Numbered from the stretch's first letter, positions 43,157-54,291 are shown. The stretch: 64,000 nucleotides of DNA from Heterohyrax brucei (GCA_028571685.1 CM053142.1:66427296-66491295), one strand, 5' to 3'. Numbers and translations are program-made. The notes: a model not told the origin generated them from the sequence alone.

Positions 43157-43615
43157 GTACAATAATGACGTGTGCTATTTAACCTCTTTTAGTCTGCAGT
43201 TCAAATTCCACTATATGAAATTAGGTCTCATGTCTCAAAAAGGGCTGAGAACCATAGTAGAACTATCTTGCAGGTATGCTCTGAAAATCCTATGGGTTCT
43301 ATGCTGCCAGTCCCACCTGCAGAACTTCTGGCAATCCCTACCTTCCTCATCTCCCATCAGCCTGCAGAAAGCAAGTGTTTGTCTGCAAGGTTCGTAGTGT
43401 GCATCCTCTCACAGACACTCAGAAGTCCCTGGGCGTGAAGCCAGGCATGAGACCAGAGAAAAAGAGGAGCAGAACAAAGTGTATCTGCACTTTCTTTCCC
43501 ACTCACTGTGCTGACCCTACTCCCCTAAAACATTTGGCACTCATGCCCATCTCTGCACCTAACTTACCAGTCTACTTTATCTGGATGAATCCTGCCTGTC
43601 CTGGAAAGGGAATTC
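43157..43615. other. Unassigned non-coding DNA
   Basis: No repeat recognised. Short frames at 43170-43397 and 43375-43635 have no domain. Confidence 0.5.
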
Positions 43616-43778
43616 TTGACCTTGTAGATGGTTAACACACTCAGCTGCTAACCGAAAAGTTGGAGGTTTGCGTCTACCTAGTGTCGTCTTGGATGAAAGA
43701 CCTGGTAAATCTATTTCCAAAAGATCGCAGCCGCTAAAAACCCTAGTGAGCACAGTTCTACTCTTACACAAATGAACC
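43616..43778 (+). mobile_element. AfroSINE, long variant without tail
   Basis: 'cttgtagatggttaacacac', 'aaccgaaaagttggaggttt', the extra module 'aagacctggtaaatctattt' and 'gcacagttctactcttacac'. It stops before the conserved tail. Confidence 0.75.
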
Positions 43779-43799
43779 AAAGGGAACTTCTCAGCAACT

Positions 43800-43965
43800 T
43801 GTAGGCAGTACTAGTGCTGGATAGACCTGCCTGAAACCACCCTCCTCAGGGAAGCCTACCCCAAATCTTGCATCCCACACTAATCTCTCCTTCTCAGGTC
43901 CCAAACGTTTGTATCCTGTGCTACCAATTTTAGATTTTCAACTGCTCTGTGTTCCAGTGTTTGGT
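43800..43965 (+). mobile_element. L2 LINE fragment
   Basis: 'accaccctcctcagggaagc' then 'ctaccccaaatcttgcatcc' and 'cacactaatctctccttctc' correspond to the L2 3' segment around 'catgaagccttccctga'. It is decayed. Confidence 0.5.
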
Positions 43966-43999
43966 GCATGAGCTAATCTGCTGCCCCAAGCAAGCAGAG

Positions 44000-44205
44000 C
44001 GCATTGGGTAAGAGCATGATGTCCAAATTTCCTAGTTCAAATCCCAGGCAAGGAATTTATAGTCGCTAAGGAATAGATTTTTTTCTGAGTACAATGATGT
44101 GTATCATATCTTTCTTATGGAATTATTGTGAAGAGTGAGTAAAAGTATGTATAGGACTCAGAATAATAACTGGTACATCATAACTGCTTGAAAATTCTTT
44201 TAGTA
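44000..44205 (+). mobile_element. MIR element
   Basis: 'cattgggtaagagcatgatg', 'cctagttcaaatcccaggca', then 'ttattgtgaagagtgagtaa' and 'gtataggactcagaataata' follow the sense MIR order. Confidence 0.7.
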
Positions 44206-44239
44206 CTATCATTATTAAGGACGCATATGTTATAATTTG

Positions 44240-44385
44240 TTTGTATTGAAGATCTTGTCTTTGTATTGAAGATCTTGTCCATTACCACGCCATTGGCATA
44301 ATTGGAGGCAAAAAGAAATACAAATAAAATAAGAATATACAAATAAAAATAAAATAAGAAATACAAATAAAAGAAGAATATTTCG
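44240..44385. repeat. Short tandem duplication and A-rich array
   Basis: A 19-20 bp unit 'tgtattgaagatcttgtc' occurs twice in a row (44242-44279). It is followed by an A-rich array in which 'acaaataaaataagaa' or a close variant repeats at least three times (44310-44380). Confidence 0.85.
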
Positions 44386-45286
44386 TGCGTTTGATATAAG
44401 GGTTGACACTGCCTCTGCTGCCAAGCCGCCTGGTGAACTAGATCAAGCACTGTGTTCCTCAGCCTCATTCGTTACTCTCATCCTAATGACTGGGGGTGAG
44501 AATCCTGACACTGACCCGTTTGGCTAAGTGTCTTGGGAAATGGCCCACAAGTCAGAACATGAGCTCCCGGGGGCCTGGAGACCATGTGTTCCATGACCTT
44601 CCTGGGCCTCTTCCAGCCTCACACTCCATAAATCTGAATTTGATGAGGACAAGCAATGATTGGAGATGCTCCCTAGTGAGACTGTGCCAACAGCCCTGCC
44701 CGGGAGGGTCTGTCAGCGCCTGTGATGAAGTAATCGGAAGGGGACAGCTGCATGTGTCTTGGTAAACAGATGAACTCAGTCAACACCCTCAGCAGCAACC
44801 AGCACAGAGAAAGAGTGGCTCCATGAGGCTGAGCCGAATTCCCAGCCAGCACTTTGGGCAACAAGGAGAAACCAGCTCATCCAACCCCTCGTATCACACC
44901 TCGGAAAACTGATACTGAGACAGGCAAAGTGCCTTGCCTCAAGTTAAACATCCAGTCTGTGGGAAAATGCAAACCTACAACAAAAGTCTCCTCTTCCTAC
45001 CCACTGGCTCGTGGACAGGAATAAGTCTGCAGGAATCATAGTCGTAGTGGCACCAAGACTGCCTCAGCATCGCCTGAGGGACTCTTGGGGGTAGGGACCA
45101 CGTCCAAGACCACCATGTTCCATCTCTTGCCCCTCTGAGAAGGAAGATAAAAGCCTGAATGCAGATAGCATGTTGAGTGCAAGCAAGGCTTAGGTTCTGA
45201 CTAGATGGTTTGAGTGGCAACTGGTTTACCTGGCTCATTTTGAGTTATTATTTTTAATCATAGTACCCCCCTCTTTCTAATAAAAC
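44386..45286. other. Unassigned DNA with one MIR fragment
   Basis: A reverse MIR piece lies at about 44880-44970 ('ctcggaaaactgatactgag', 'gtgccttgcctcaagttaaa'). Otherwise no repeat or gene. Frames up to 96 residues lack domains. Confidence 0.5.
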
Positions 45287-45447
45287 TAAACCAAACCCAC
45301 TGCTGTTGAGTTGATTCCGACTCATAGTGACCCTATTGGACAAAGTAGAACTGCCCCATAGAGTTTTCAAGGAGTACTTGGTGGATTTGAACTGCTGACC
45401 TTTTGGTTAGCAGCTGTTGCACTTAACTACTACACACCAGGGCTTCA
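45287..45447 (-). mobile_element. AfroSINE
   Basis: A clean copy: 'aaaccaaacccactgctgtt', 'gattccgactcatagtgacc', 'tggtggatttgaactgctga' and the head 'ctactacacaccagggctt'. Confidence 0.9.
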
Positions 45448-45649
45448 CTTGTTTCTAATAGGAGCTCAAAAAGTATTTGAGTGGACCCTGACTGCTTGAG
45501 AATGGTCCACTACAGTTCATCTGTCCCCTCAAAGCACATGGAAGTGTTCTGAAATCCAGTCAGAATATGGCCCCAGGACAGGAGCTTGGTCTGTGTAGGA
45601 AGGTGTCTGTTTGGGAGGGGGGATGTTATCACCTCACAGAAGAATAGGG

Positions 45650-45850
45650 GGATGGAGAAGAAAGGCCACGTCTCTTTTCATCTGGGCTCTGAAGGGTGGT
45701 TTATAACCTCTGAGAGCTGGACTCAACCTACAGAGCAGGGTGTTATGGTTTCCTGTCTCCTTCTAGGCAAATCACGTCACCCCACTGGGCCTCAGTTCTT
45801 TTATCTGTGAAGTGGCAAAAATAATCTGTATCTTATTGGGAGGCAGTAAG
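45650..45850 (+). mobile_element. MIR element
   Basis: 'gagagctggactcaacctac', 'ttctaggcaaatcacgtcac', 'tgggcctcagttcttttatc' and 'tgtgaagtggcaaaaataat' give the MIR core and following segment in sense. Confidence 0.75.
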
Positions 45851-45865
45851 ATTAGATCCTTGACT

Positions 45866-46212
45866 TGTCAGTTTGCCATAATGGAGTGGCTTGCATGTTA
45901 CTCTGATGCTGAAGCTATGCCACTGGTATTCCAAATACCAACAGGGTCTCTCATGGTAGACAGGTTTCAGTGGTGCTTCCAGACTGGTAATTTACTTTCA
46001 TCAATTAGCCAGTGACAGCTCTATGGATTACAACAGAATATTGTCTGGAAGTAGAAGCCCCTAGGTTGTAAGGCACTCAAAATGCAATGGCTGCAACCAT
46101 GGACTTGAGCTTACCAGCACTTGTGAAGGTGGTGCTGGACTGGGCATGATTTGGTTCGGTGCATAGGTACTTAGAGCTGCCATGAGTAAGAGCTCTTGAC
46201 AGCGACTAGAAA
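45866..46212 (+). mobile_element. RTE-derived SINE-like element (internally deleted RTE)
   Basis: The first ~215 bp match the 5' end of the RTE copy at 20747-23800 (its 23800-23590 region on the minus strand). Landmarks are 'tctgatgctgaagctatgcc', 'attccaaataccaacagggt' and 'gtaaggcactcaaaatgc'. At about 46083 the sequence changes directly to the RTE 3' end ('aatggctgcaaccatggact', 'ggtgctggactgggcatgat', 'gctgccatgagtaagagctc'), matching 37435-37560. About 2.7 kb of coding sequence is absent. RTE-derived SINEs of this build are known from ruminant BovB (Bov-tA/ART2A); the assignment here is by analogy. Confidence 0.75.
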
Positions 46213-47303
46213 CAAAAGAAGAATTAAATGAAATACTGTACTTTGTAAATTTCTAAGTGAAGTGAGCTTGGGAGCCATTATGACTGTTCATGCAGAAAGC
46301 ATTACATTTATGCCGGCCCCGCTATTTGCAGGCTATTCAAAAGGACTCAGTGCTTTCCAGCAAACACTCTTCAGGCAATGGCTGTGCCCTGAAACCACGC
46401 GGCACCCTGCTGTTTGTTACGCAGTCGTACAGGGGAGTTCCTGGCTGCACCTGGTAGTGTTAATCCCCACAAGGGGGAGATAGTGGAGCGTGCCATCTCA
46501 GAAGAGCAAGCAAAGAGAGGGCAATACTTCTTGCCAGATGCTCTCCACTCCTAATGCTTTTTCTCCTGGTACGGTCACCAAATTGCACAGGAAGATCTCT
46601 GTGAGACAGACTGTTGTCACTCTTTTTTGCCCCCCCTTTTCCTCTATTCCTCTTCCTTTTCTTCCCCCTCCTGCTCTGCCTCCTTTTCTCTTCCTTACTA
46701 ATTCGAACATTTCAATCAATCTGGTTCCTCCCCCGCAGGGTTTCTATGCTGTCATTGCAATTCTCCTTGGTTCAGTGGGTGAATTTGCTTTTTCCCTTCT
46801 AGCGGGAAACAGAATTGTTTCCATAATAGTAGCCGACCAAGCCAGAGAGGCTTTCACACAAACAGCACAATGAAGAAAGGAGACAGCTGGCTGAAAAGGA
46901 GATGGGATCCGGGGAATTGAAATTCTTCGTGATATTGGACTTCAATGTGGAAAACTCACTGCACTGCATTGCTCAGATGCTTCTGAATTAGAGCAGATGG
47001 GTATCAGTTAATTTTCTAACTCTGAGCAGGAGTTTCTGGCTCAGAGTTTGCAGGACTTTTTTCCTGGCTGATGTTACCTCCATTATGCTAGGTCTTGGTC
47101 TGTACTCACCTCTTCCTCTGTAGTCTGAATTGAACCTGTTGGTTCTCAGCTGGCAAGGACTTAGTTGGTCATCCCTTGGACTTCAAGGAAAGATGATACT
47201 CAAGTCACTTCAGAGAGGAAACGGCCTCCAATTATTTTCACCTACCTCTTCAGGAATGACAATTGGGGACACCTTTGTGAAGTAGTATGGTGTACTTGAC
47301 AGT
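46213..47303. other. Repeat-poor DNA
   Basis: From about 46260 to 46990 I recognise no repeat. A pyrimidine-rich tract lies at 46619-46690 and generates the overlapping frames at 46490-46873 and 46498-46719. It may be single-copy non-coding sequence. Confidence 0.45.
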
Positions 47304-47640
47304 CAGCCTTGGTAGTACAGTGATTAAATACTTGGCTGCTAACTCAAAAGTTGGTGATTTGAACTCACCCAGTGATTCTTTGGGAAAACAAGACCTGGTG
47401 ATCTACTCCTCTAAAGATTAACACTTCAGTTGAGTCCAACGCATAGTAACCGTATAGAACAGAGTAGAACTGTTTGCAAGGTTTCCGAGGGGTGCCAGCT
47501 GACCTTTTGGTTAGCAGTTACAGCTCTTTACCACTATACCACCAGTGTTTTCTAGTAAAGATTAAAGCCTGGAAAATCCTACAGGGCAGTTCTACTTTGT
47601 CTCCTTGAGTCACTATGAATCGAAAATTGTCTCAACAGCA
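47304..47640 (+). mobile_element. AfroSINE interrupted by a second AfroSINE
   Basis: The outer copy runs 'gccttggtagtacagtgatt' to 'ggtgatctactcctctaaag' (47304-47421) and resumes at 47566 with 'gcctggaaaatcctacaggg', ending in the tail 'gtcactatgaatcgaaaat'. Both sides of the gap carry 'taaagattaa'. Confidence 0.82.
47422..47555 (-). mobile_element. AfroSINE nested in AfroSINE
   Basis: Reverse orientation: tail 'cagttgagtccaacgcatag', 'agaacagagtagaactgttt', reversed B box region shortened, and head 'ccactataccaccagtgttt'. It is flanked by the 10 bp direct repeat 'taaagattaa' (47412-47421 and 47556-47565). Confidence 0.85.
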
Positions 47641-47644
47641 CACA

Positions 47645-47725
47645 ACCACGTGGTGTATTGAGAAGAGCATAGGGTCAAGCACCAGAAGGCTGGATTCCTG
47701 TCCCACTTCCCTAACTCAGGTTGTA
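47645..47725 (+). mobile_element. MIR fragment
   Basis: 'tgagaagagcatagggtcaa' with 'ggctggattcctgtccc' fits the sense MIR tRNA-related part. Confidence 0.5.
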
Positions 47726-48345
47726 GTGGCTCACGATCCTCTTCCTGCTGAACCTCTTAGCTGTGAAGTGGAGGGGGGAAGTCTTACACAGTTTTCCCTA
47801 AGGTCATGGGAGGCACCACACAATTCCAAACAGAATTATGATGGGCAGATTTGCTAGAGGGATTATTGACCTGGAGAGTTGTGGCAGATGTGAGAGAGGA
47901 GGAGCAGGTGAGGTAGCTCTGCTCACAGTGTGACTTTAGAGGTCCTGCTGAGCTCTGTGTCTCTGTGAAATGACTCCTCTAATATTGGGTTATGCTAAAA
48001 CTTTTTGAATCTGAGTTTTGATTCCTGTCATAGTCCACAGAGGGATAACACATTGACTTTTTTTAAGTGTAGTGAAAATACACACATCAAAGCATTTGCC
48101 AACACAGCAACTTTGCCATTCACAGTTTACGCACTGGCTTTTATCAGTCTCCAGCACCAGTGGCTCTCAAACGAGGCAATGGCATCCCCTTTGAGGTACT
48201 TGAGAAATTTGTCAGAATGCTTTCTTCTGTTAGCACAGTTATAACTGAACGTTTACCTGTTGAAATACATTTTTTAGTGCATTTTGAATATTTCATATTC
48301 AGTAGATCCTGATATGGTTGATATATTTTGAGCGGAGTAGGTGTG
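47726..48345. other. Unassigned non-coding DNA
   Basis: No gene or nameable repeat before the provirus. Confidence 0.5.
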
Positions 48346-48910
48346 ATGGTTAATTTTATGTCAAGTTGGCTAACCTACAGTGCTCAGTTATTAGGCCAAA
48401 TGCTACTGTGGACTCTAGACTTGTAAAGTAGTAAAATACGATTAGATCAGTTGTCCTTAAGTAAGTAGATGATTCTCGATAATGTGAGTAGGCCTCATCC
48501 AATCAGTTGAAGGACTTTTTAAGCAGTTTTCCTCAAGAAATTTCTAGTTATCTGGAAACAGTGGTGACATAGTGGTTTAGTGCTATATCTGCTAACCAAA
48601 AAGTTGGCAGTTCACATCTGTCAGGCACCCTTTGGAAATGCTATAGGGCAGTTCTACTCTGTCCTATAGGGTCACTATGGATTAGAACTGATCCAATGGT
48701 ACCTAACAACAACAACCAAACTAAAAACTAGACTTTTTTCCAGAACTCCTTTATTGTTTCTGTTGTCTGCCCTGTAGACTTTGAGACACAAAACTAGAGG
48801 AATCTCCTGTCTGTTACCCAATCTATAGATTTTGGAACTTGCTGTCCCTCCACAATTGTGTGAACAAATTCCTTAACAAAACTCTCTCTCTTTCTCTCTC
48901 CTGTTAGCAG
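48346..48910 (+). mobile_element. 5' LTR of an old provirus (with an AfroSINE inside)
   Basis: The start 'tgatggttaattttatgtca' and the landmarks 'taatgtgagtaggcctcatc' and 'caatcagttgaaggac' match the 3' LTR at 52007-52420, as do the later 'gagacacaaaactag' and 'acaaattccttaac'. An AfroSINE at 48548-48716 breaks it. The end is diverged, so the right limit is approximate. Confidence 0.75.
48548..48716 (+). mobile_element. AfroSINE in the 5' LTR
   Basis: Head 'ctggaaacagtggtgacata', B-box-like 'aaagttggcagttcacatc', 'gcagttctactctgtcctat', tail 'gtcactatggattagaact' and end 'taacaacaacaacc'. It inserted after the provirus. Confidence 0.87.
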
Positions 48911-50439
48911 TTTACTTTCAACTTGTAAGGTCAGCAGTGAACCTTCACTGCCCAACTGCAGAAGTGTATTACCTCTCCTGTCCTGTGTCATGATTTAGTC
49001 TCCAAGGAACTTGATTACCTTTCCCTTCCACTAGGTATCACAATGGTCCGTTATATTGTTTGACATAGTGAGCAAGAAATAGCAACTACTGTAGACTTAC
49101 TTATTCATAAAATATTGTGTTCCATAAGGTGAGAAATAAACTAGACAAAAATTTGGGGTCCTTACACCTCAGTGAAATTTTTATTGGTCTAGTGGTAGGT
49201 GGAATGTTAAAATTCTTTGAGTGCAGGATAAGTTGTTGTATCTGGCCTCTCCTAAAACTAAAAAAGAGGTACAGTGCTTAGTGGGCCTCTTTGGGTATTG
49301 GAGGCAACACATATTTCTTCTTTGAGTATGTGACTCTGACCCATTCACTAAGTGACTTAAAAAGCTACTATTTTTGAGTGAGGCCCAGAACAAAAGAAGG
49401 CTCTGCAACTGGTTGAGTTTGCTGTACAAGCTGTTCTGCGACTTGGCCCATTTGATCCAGCAGATCCAGTGGTGCTTGAAGTTTCAGTGGCAGATGGAGA
49501 TGCTACTTGGAGTCTTTGATGGACCTCTATTAGTGAACTGCAGTGCAAACTCAGGATTTTGGCGCAAAATCCAGATGACTATTCATTACTGGTGATAACT
49601 ACTCTCAAAACAACTTTTGTCTTATTATGAGGTCATAGATATGGTATGTTTAACCACAGGCCATCAAGTTACCATGTGATCCAAGCTGCCCATCATGAAC
49701 TGGGTTTTGTCTAACCCACAGAATCATAAAGTCAGATGTGTACAGCAGCACTGCATTGTCAAATGGAACTAATATATACAAGACTGGGGCTTGAGCAGGC
49801 CCTGAAGGCACAAATAAGTCACATGAGGGACTAAGCCAAGTGCCCATGGTTACAAGTCCTTTTGCTTGGCCCTTTCTTTTTGAGGCTGTACCTATGGCCT
49901 CATGGGAAGTTTCCTATGATCAGTCTACTAAATAAGAGAAAACTTCACTGTGGTTTATAGATGTTTCTCTGTGATATACGTATGGGCCCTACTTGAAAGT
50001 GAACAGCTGTAACATTGCAGCTCCTTCCTTGGACTTCCCTGAAGGACATTGATGAAACAATATCCTTCCACTAGGCATATGCCTGGTTGTTCATTTTGCT
50101 TGGTAAGAGAAATGGCTGTTATGTGTTACTGTGGTCAATTTTTGGTTGGATGGGAAGGGACTATGAAAGAACATTATTGGAAAATTGGTGACAAAGAATC
50201 TTCGAAAGAAGTATATGACTAGATCTCTCTGAACTGGCAAAAGACATAAAGATATTTATGTCTCACATGAATGTTTGCCAAGCAGTAACCTCAATAGAGG
50301 AATATATTAATAATCAAGTGAATGGAATGATGCATTTTGTGAGTATCAATTGCCGTTTCCCCAGCTAGTCTCATCACTGCTGAATGAACAAAGTGGCCAC
50401 AGTGTCAGTGGCAGAAGTTGTATGTGGGCTCAGCAACAT

Positions 50440-51070
50440 GGAATGTCCCTCACTAAGGCTCACCTGGCTACGGTCACTGCTGAGTGTCTAGTCTGTCAAC
50501 AACACAGACCAACAGTGAGTACCTGATATGGCACCACTTCCTGGAGTGACCAGCCTGCAGCGTGATGGCAGATTGTTTACGTCAGCCACTTCCATCATGG
50601 ACAGGGCAGTATTTTATTCTTACTGAGACAGACACTTACTGTGGATATGAATTTACCCTCCATGCATGCAATGCATGTGCTAAAGCTACCACGTGTACAT
50701 TTACAGAATGCCTTATCCACCATCATAGTATTCCAGAAGGCATTTCCACTGATCAAGGAACCCATTTTCCATCAAATGGAGTGTGGCAACTAGCCCATGC
50801 TCATGGAATTTGCTAGTATCACCGTCTTCTCCATTATCCTAAAGAAGGTGAATTGAAAGAATGGTGAAATGGCCTTTTGGAAAACTCAGTTTACAGTGCT
50901 ACTATGTGACAATATCTTGTAGGACTGGGACAATATTATCCAGGAGTCTATGTATGCTCTAAATCAATATCCAATATATGGTTCTATTTCTCCCATAGCC
51001 GGGATTCATAGGTTCAGAAATCAAGTAGTGAAAATGGAAATGGCACCATTCATTATTACCCCTAGTGATC
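50440..51070 (+). pseudogene. Integrase remnant of the provirus
   Basis: A Cys-x-x-Cys pair from the zinc-binding end lies at about 50490-50500. The best preserved frame (50562-50816, 84 residues) carries the first catalytic Asp at 50631-50633 and the second, in a DQG context, at 50751-50753. In the same frame a Glu at 50859-50861 gives the D,D-35-E spacing of retroviral integrases. Stops at 50814-50816 and 50865-50867 break it, so no active enzyme is possible. Confidence 0.8.
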
Positions 51071-51682
51071 TGCTAGCATAATTTTAATTTAGTTTATTGT
51101 CCCCATGACCCTGAGCTCTACTGGTCTAAAAGTCTTAGGCAGGAATGCTGCTACAAGGAGACACAATGCTGATTCTATTGAACTGCAAGTTGAGAATGCT
51201 ACCTTGTTGCTTTGAGTATCTCTTGCTTCTAAATCAACAGACAGGGAGTTACTGTACTACCTGGTGTGATTGATCTTGATTACGCAGGGGAAATGGAATT
51301 GTTAAAATATGTCTAGAATACAGGAAATCTCTTAAAGTGCCTCTTAATACTACCACACCCTGTGATTAAAGTCAATGGAACAAAGTTACAACACACTTCA
51401 AGCACTACTACTAAAGGCCTGGACCTTTCAACCCATCAAGAATGAAAGTTTGGGTCATCCCATCAGGAAGGGAACACAAGTAACTGCAGTGCTTGCTGAG
51501 GGCAAAGGGAATATGGAATGGGAAATAGAGGAAGGTAGGTATAAATGCCAGCGGTGACCATAAGATCTGTTGAAGAAACAATGACTGCAATTGTTTTGAG
51601 TATTTTTTACTTGTTTTAAATATGTTGTATATGTATATGTATATGTATATATAGAAACATACATATATACTATTTGATATAT

Positions 51683-51839
51683 ATATGGAGGAAACTCTTG
51701 TTGTGTAGTGGTTAAGTGCTACAGCTGTTAACCTTAAGGTCAGCAGTTCAAATCCACTGGGTGTTCTGCGGAAACTCTACGGGGCTGTTCTACTCAATAG
51801 GGTCACTATGAGTCAGAATTGACTCAGTGGCAGTGGGTT
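51683..51839 (+). mobile_element. AfroSINE in the provirus
   Basis: A complete short-form copy (B-box-like 'aggtcagcagttcaaatcc', tail 'gtcactatgagtcagaatt'). The 12 bp repeat 'tatatatatgga' is present on both sides (51678-51689 and 51840-51851). The target is AT-rich, and a TATG microsatellite at 51628-51680 adjoins. Confidence 0.88.
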
Positions 51840-52006
51840 TATATATATGGAAAATGTCTATTAACTTTGCATCCTTTCTGGAAAAGAAGTTAGCACTTGT
51901 TTTGTGTATGCAAGATAGTTACATCATGTTAGGTAGAAGTATAACTTTGTTCAGAAATAAAATATGATTTCAGGGCATGTGTTTAGGTGCCAGGTGGATG
52001 TGGGTT

Positions 52007-52420
52007 TGACTATGAAAGTTAATTCGTATGTTAGCTTGGCTTAGGCTATGAAGCCCAGTTTTTCATTCAAACATTTGTGTAGACTCTGTTATGAAGTAGT
52101 GACATGATTATATCAGTTATCCATAAGTCAAGTAGATTACCTTCCATAATGTGAGGTGGCTGCCACCTATCAATTAAAGGCTTTCAGAGCAAACGTGTTT
52201 TCCATCAGGTGTATTCTGTGTCCAGACTCAAGGTTAAGCATCTTGCCAGAACTCCTTTACTCTTTAATTCTTCCTTTCACCTAGATTCTGAGACACAAGA
52301 CTGCAAGAATCTTCCGCCTATTACCTAATCTGTGGATCTTGAATTACTAGCCATCTATCTCTATAATTGCATTACCCAGTTCTTTAAAATAAATAAATCT
52401 CAGTCTGTCTCACACATTCT
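52007..52420 (+). mobile_element. 3' LTR of the old provirus
   Basis: 'tgactatgaaagttaattcg', 'cttggcttaggctatgaagc', 'ccataatgtgaggtggctgc', 'gagacacaagactgcaagaa' and 'aaataaataaatctcagtct' parallel the 5' LTR in order. The AATAAA signals near the end are probably the proviral polyadenylation signal. Confidence 0.75.
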
Positions 52421-52539
52421 GTCTTTTCACGTGATGTAGGGTCTACAGTTGTTCCAGGACTATTTGCCTAAAAGAGACATTCCCTCCCCTATTAAATTGT
52501 ATTGATGCTTTTTTGTTACAAATGAAATGACTATGGGAG

Positions 52540-52795
52540 TCTATTCCTGAACCAGTTATTCTAGTCTATTGATCTGTTTGTCTATTCCCATGCTGTTGTC
52601 CCATTTCACTGATACATAATACATGGGAGTCAAGTAATGTAAATCTTTCAGTGTTGTTCTTCCAATACGTTTTAGAATCAGCTTGCCAATTTCTATGAAA
52701 AATGTCTGCTAAGGTTATAGCTTTCCTAACTTTGGATCTACACGTAAATTTTGGATTACTTTGCTTCTTAACAACGTAGAATCTTTGATTCATTA
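52540..52795 (-). mobile_element. Old L1 ORF2 fragment, antisense
   Basis: 'gtctattgatctgtttgtct' and 'attcccatgctgttgtccca', 'gtcaagtaatgtaaatcttt' and 'cagcttgccaatttctatga' are the reversed L1 ORF2 region seen in many old L1 copies. Stops interrupt the reading. Confidence 0.6.
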
Positions 52796-53888
52796 GCATG
52801 ATTTGTAAGCATCACAGTCCCCCCAGCTTTTGGCTGGCAAAGGCCACCCCACTCTGCTTTATTTTGTTTCTAAGGGTAGATTTTCATCCCAGGACAAAGC
52901 TGTCTTCAGCTTTTTGTGGTCTCTTTTTTGACAACAGTGGTCTCTGCCACGAGAACATACTGAATTTCATTTATTAGCATCCTCATTCAGAAAAGGGAAA
53001 TAATGCTAGTAGCTGTCCAAAATCTAATAAAATATTAGCACAAGCTCCCCTGGCTGGAATGTCTCTTTTCTGTGGCTGTGGCTCCAACTCGGTGATCTCT
53101 GTCTTTACTCAGACTGAAGGAGGGTAGCTCTTCTAGTTTATAAGCACTGTGATGGTCCAGAGCAGAAAAATCATGTCTCAGGTAGGCACTCCTTGGAAGC
53201 TGTGCTAAAAGCAATCTCTCACTGGAACAGTTCCCTCTTAGAGGAAACCAGAGAGCAGCAGGTGAGTTGCTAACTGAAAGGCTTTTGCTGACAACAAGTC
53301 CCAACTTTTAGAGGGATTGCTACCTGCATCTCTACCAGTGTACGTCAGCAGTCCTTAACATTTAGGACTTGGAAAAGATGTCCAGGGGTTCTCCTCACCC
53401 TGTAGACCACAGTTTGTCCAACTCACCTCAGAGGACAAGTGTCTTTTCTTCTTGATCCATTGAGAGAATGTTTTGAATCATTTTTTTAACCGATTTTTTG
53501 AATTTCCATTGAGAAATCTTTTTTTTTTTTAATGTTAAATTATTCTTAGCTATCACATGATTTTAAGACCTGGGCATTTACACAACCTGTCAGAGGCAGC
53601 ATCAGCAAACCCTGAATGAAAATAAATTTCTTTGGCCCATTTGTGAGGGCTGTCCTGGTCCTGGATAGTAATTACAAAGCAGTGAGCACCAAAGGTAATA
53701 GCCAGAGTCATCATTCAATAGAGTTTTTTTTTCCTCTCTCTCTCTAAGCTACTCCTTTCAAAAGTTCATAGAATACCAGAAAACAAGCTTCCTTCAACTA
53801 TCTGATCAACATGTTAAGCCTGATTCCTTTAGTAAGTGTATCTCCCTTGCAAATAGATCTTCACCATTTTTTATGTCTATGTTGGCAT
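52796..53888. other. Unassigned non-coding DNA
   Basis: No gene or nameable repeat, except T-runs at about 53518-53530. The 89-residue minus frame at 53035-53304 has no domain. Confidence 0.5.
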
Positions 53889-53897
53889 TATTCACAT

Positions 53898-54068
53898 CAA
53901 ACCCCGAACCAAGCCCATTGCCCTCAAGTGAGTTCTGCCTCATAGCAATCCTATGGGAAAGACTAGAACAACCTCATAGAGTTTCCAAAGCATGCCTGGT
54001 GGTCTTGAACTGCTGACCTTTTGGTTAGCAGCTATAGATCCTAACCACCGCCTCACCAGGGTTTCCAC
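53898..54068 (-). mobile_element. AfroSINE
   Basis: A complete reverse copy from 'gaaccaagcccattgccctc' to 'ccgcctcaccagggtttcc'. The 9 bp repeat 'tattcacat' stands on both sides (53889-53897 and 54069-54077). Confidence 0.9.
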
Positions 54069-54291
54069 TATTCACATACTGTGTTTTAATGTGGCTGATT
54101 CTGTATGTCATATTTTGCCAACTGAATTCCTAAAGGACACACTGGCATTTTGTTTTTCTCTATAGCACCCACAGTATCTACCACATCTGCTTGCATACAG
54201 AAAGTGTGTGAAAACAAGTGGTGATTAAATTGCCTTATGGAACCAATAACTAGGTTTTGGTTTAAAGCAAAGTAACACACGTTTTCCTCAA

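Larger units (their letters stand above)
48911..52006 (+). pseudogene. Decayed proviral internal region (pol remnants)
   Basis: This is a fossil endogenous retrovirus with no intact frame. Traces of the RT thumb/connection lie at about 49140-49440, RNase H-like sequence at about 49540-50200, and integrase at about 50440-51070. I recognise no gag or env reading frame, and the 5' coding part seems to be lost. An AfroSINE sits at 51683-51839. Class (ERV1- or ERVL-like) is not decided from reading alone. Confidence 0.7.
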
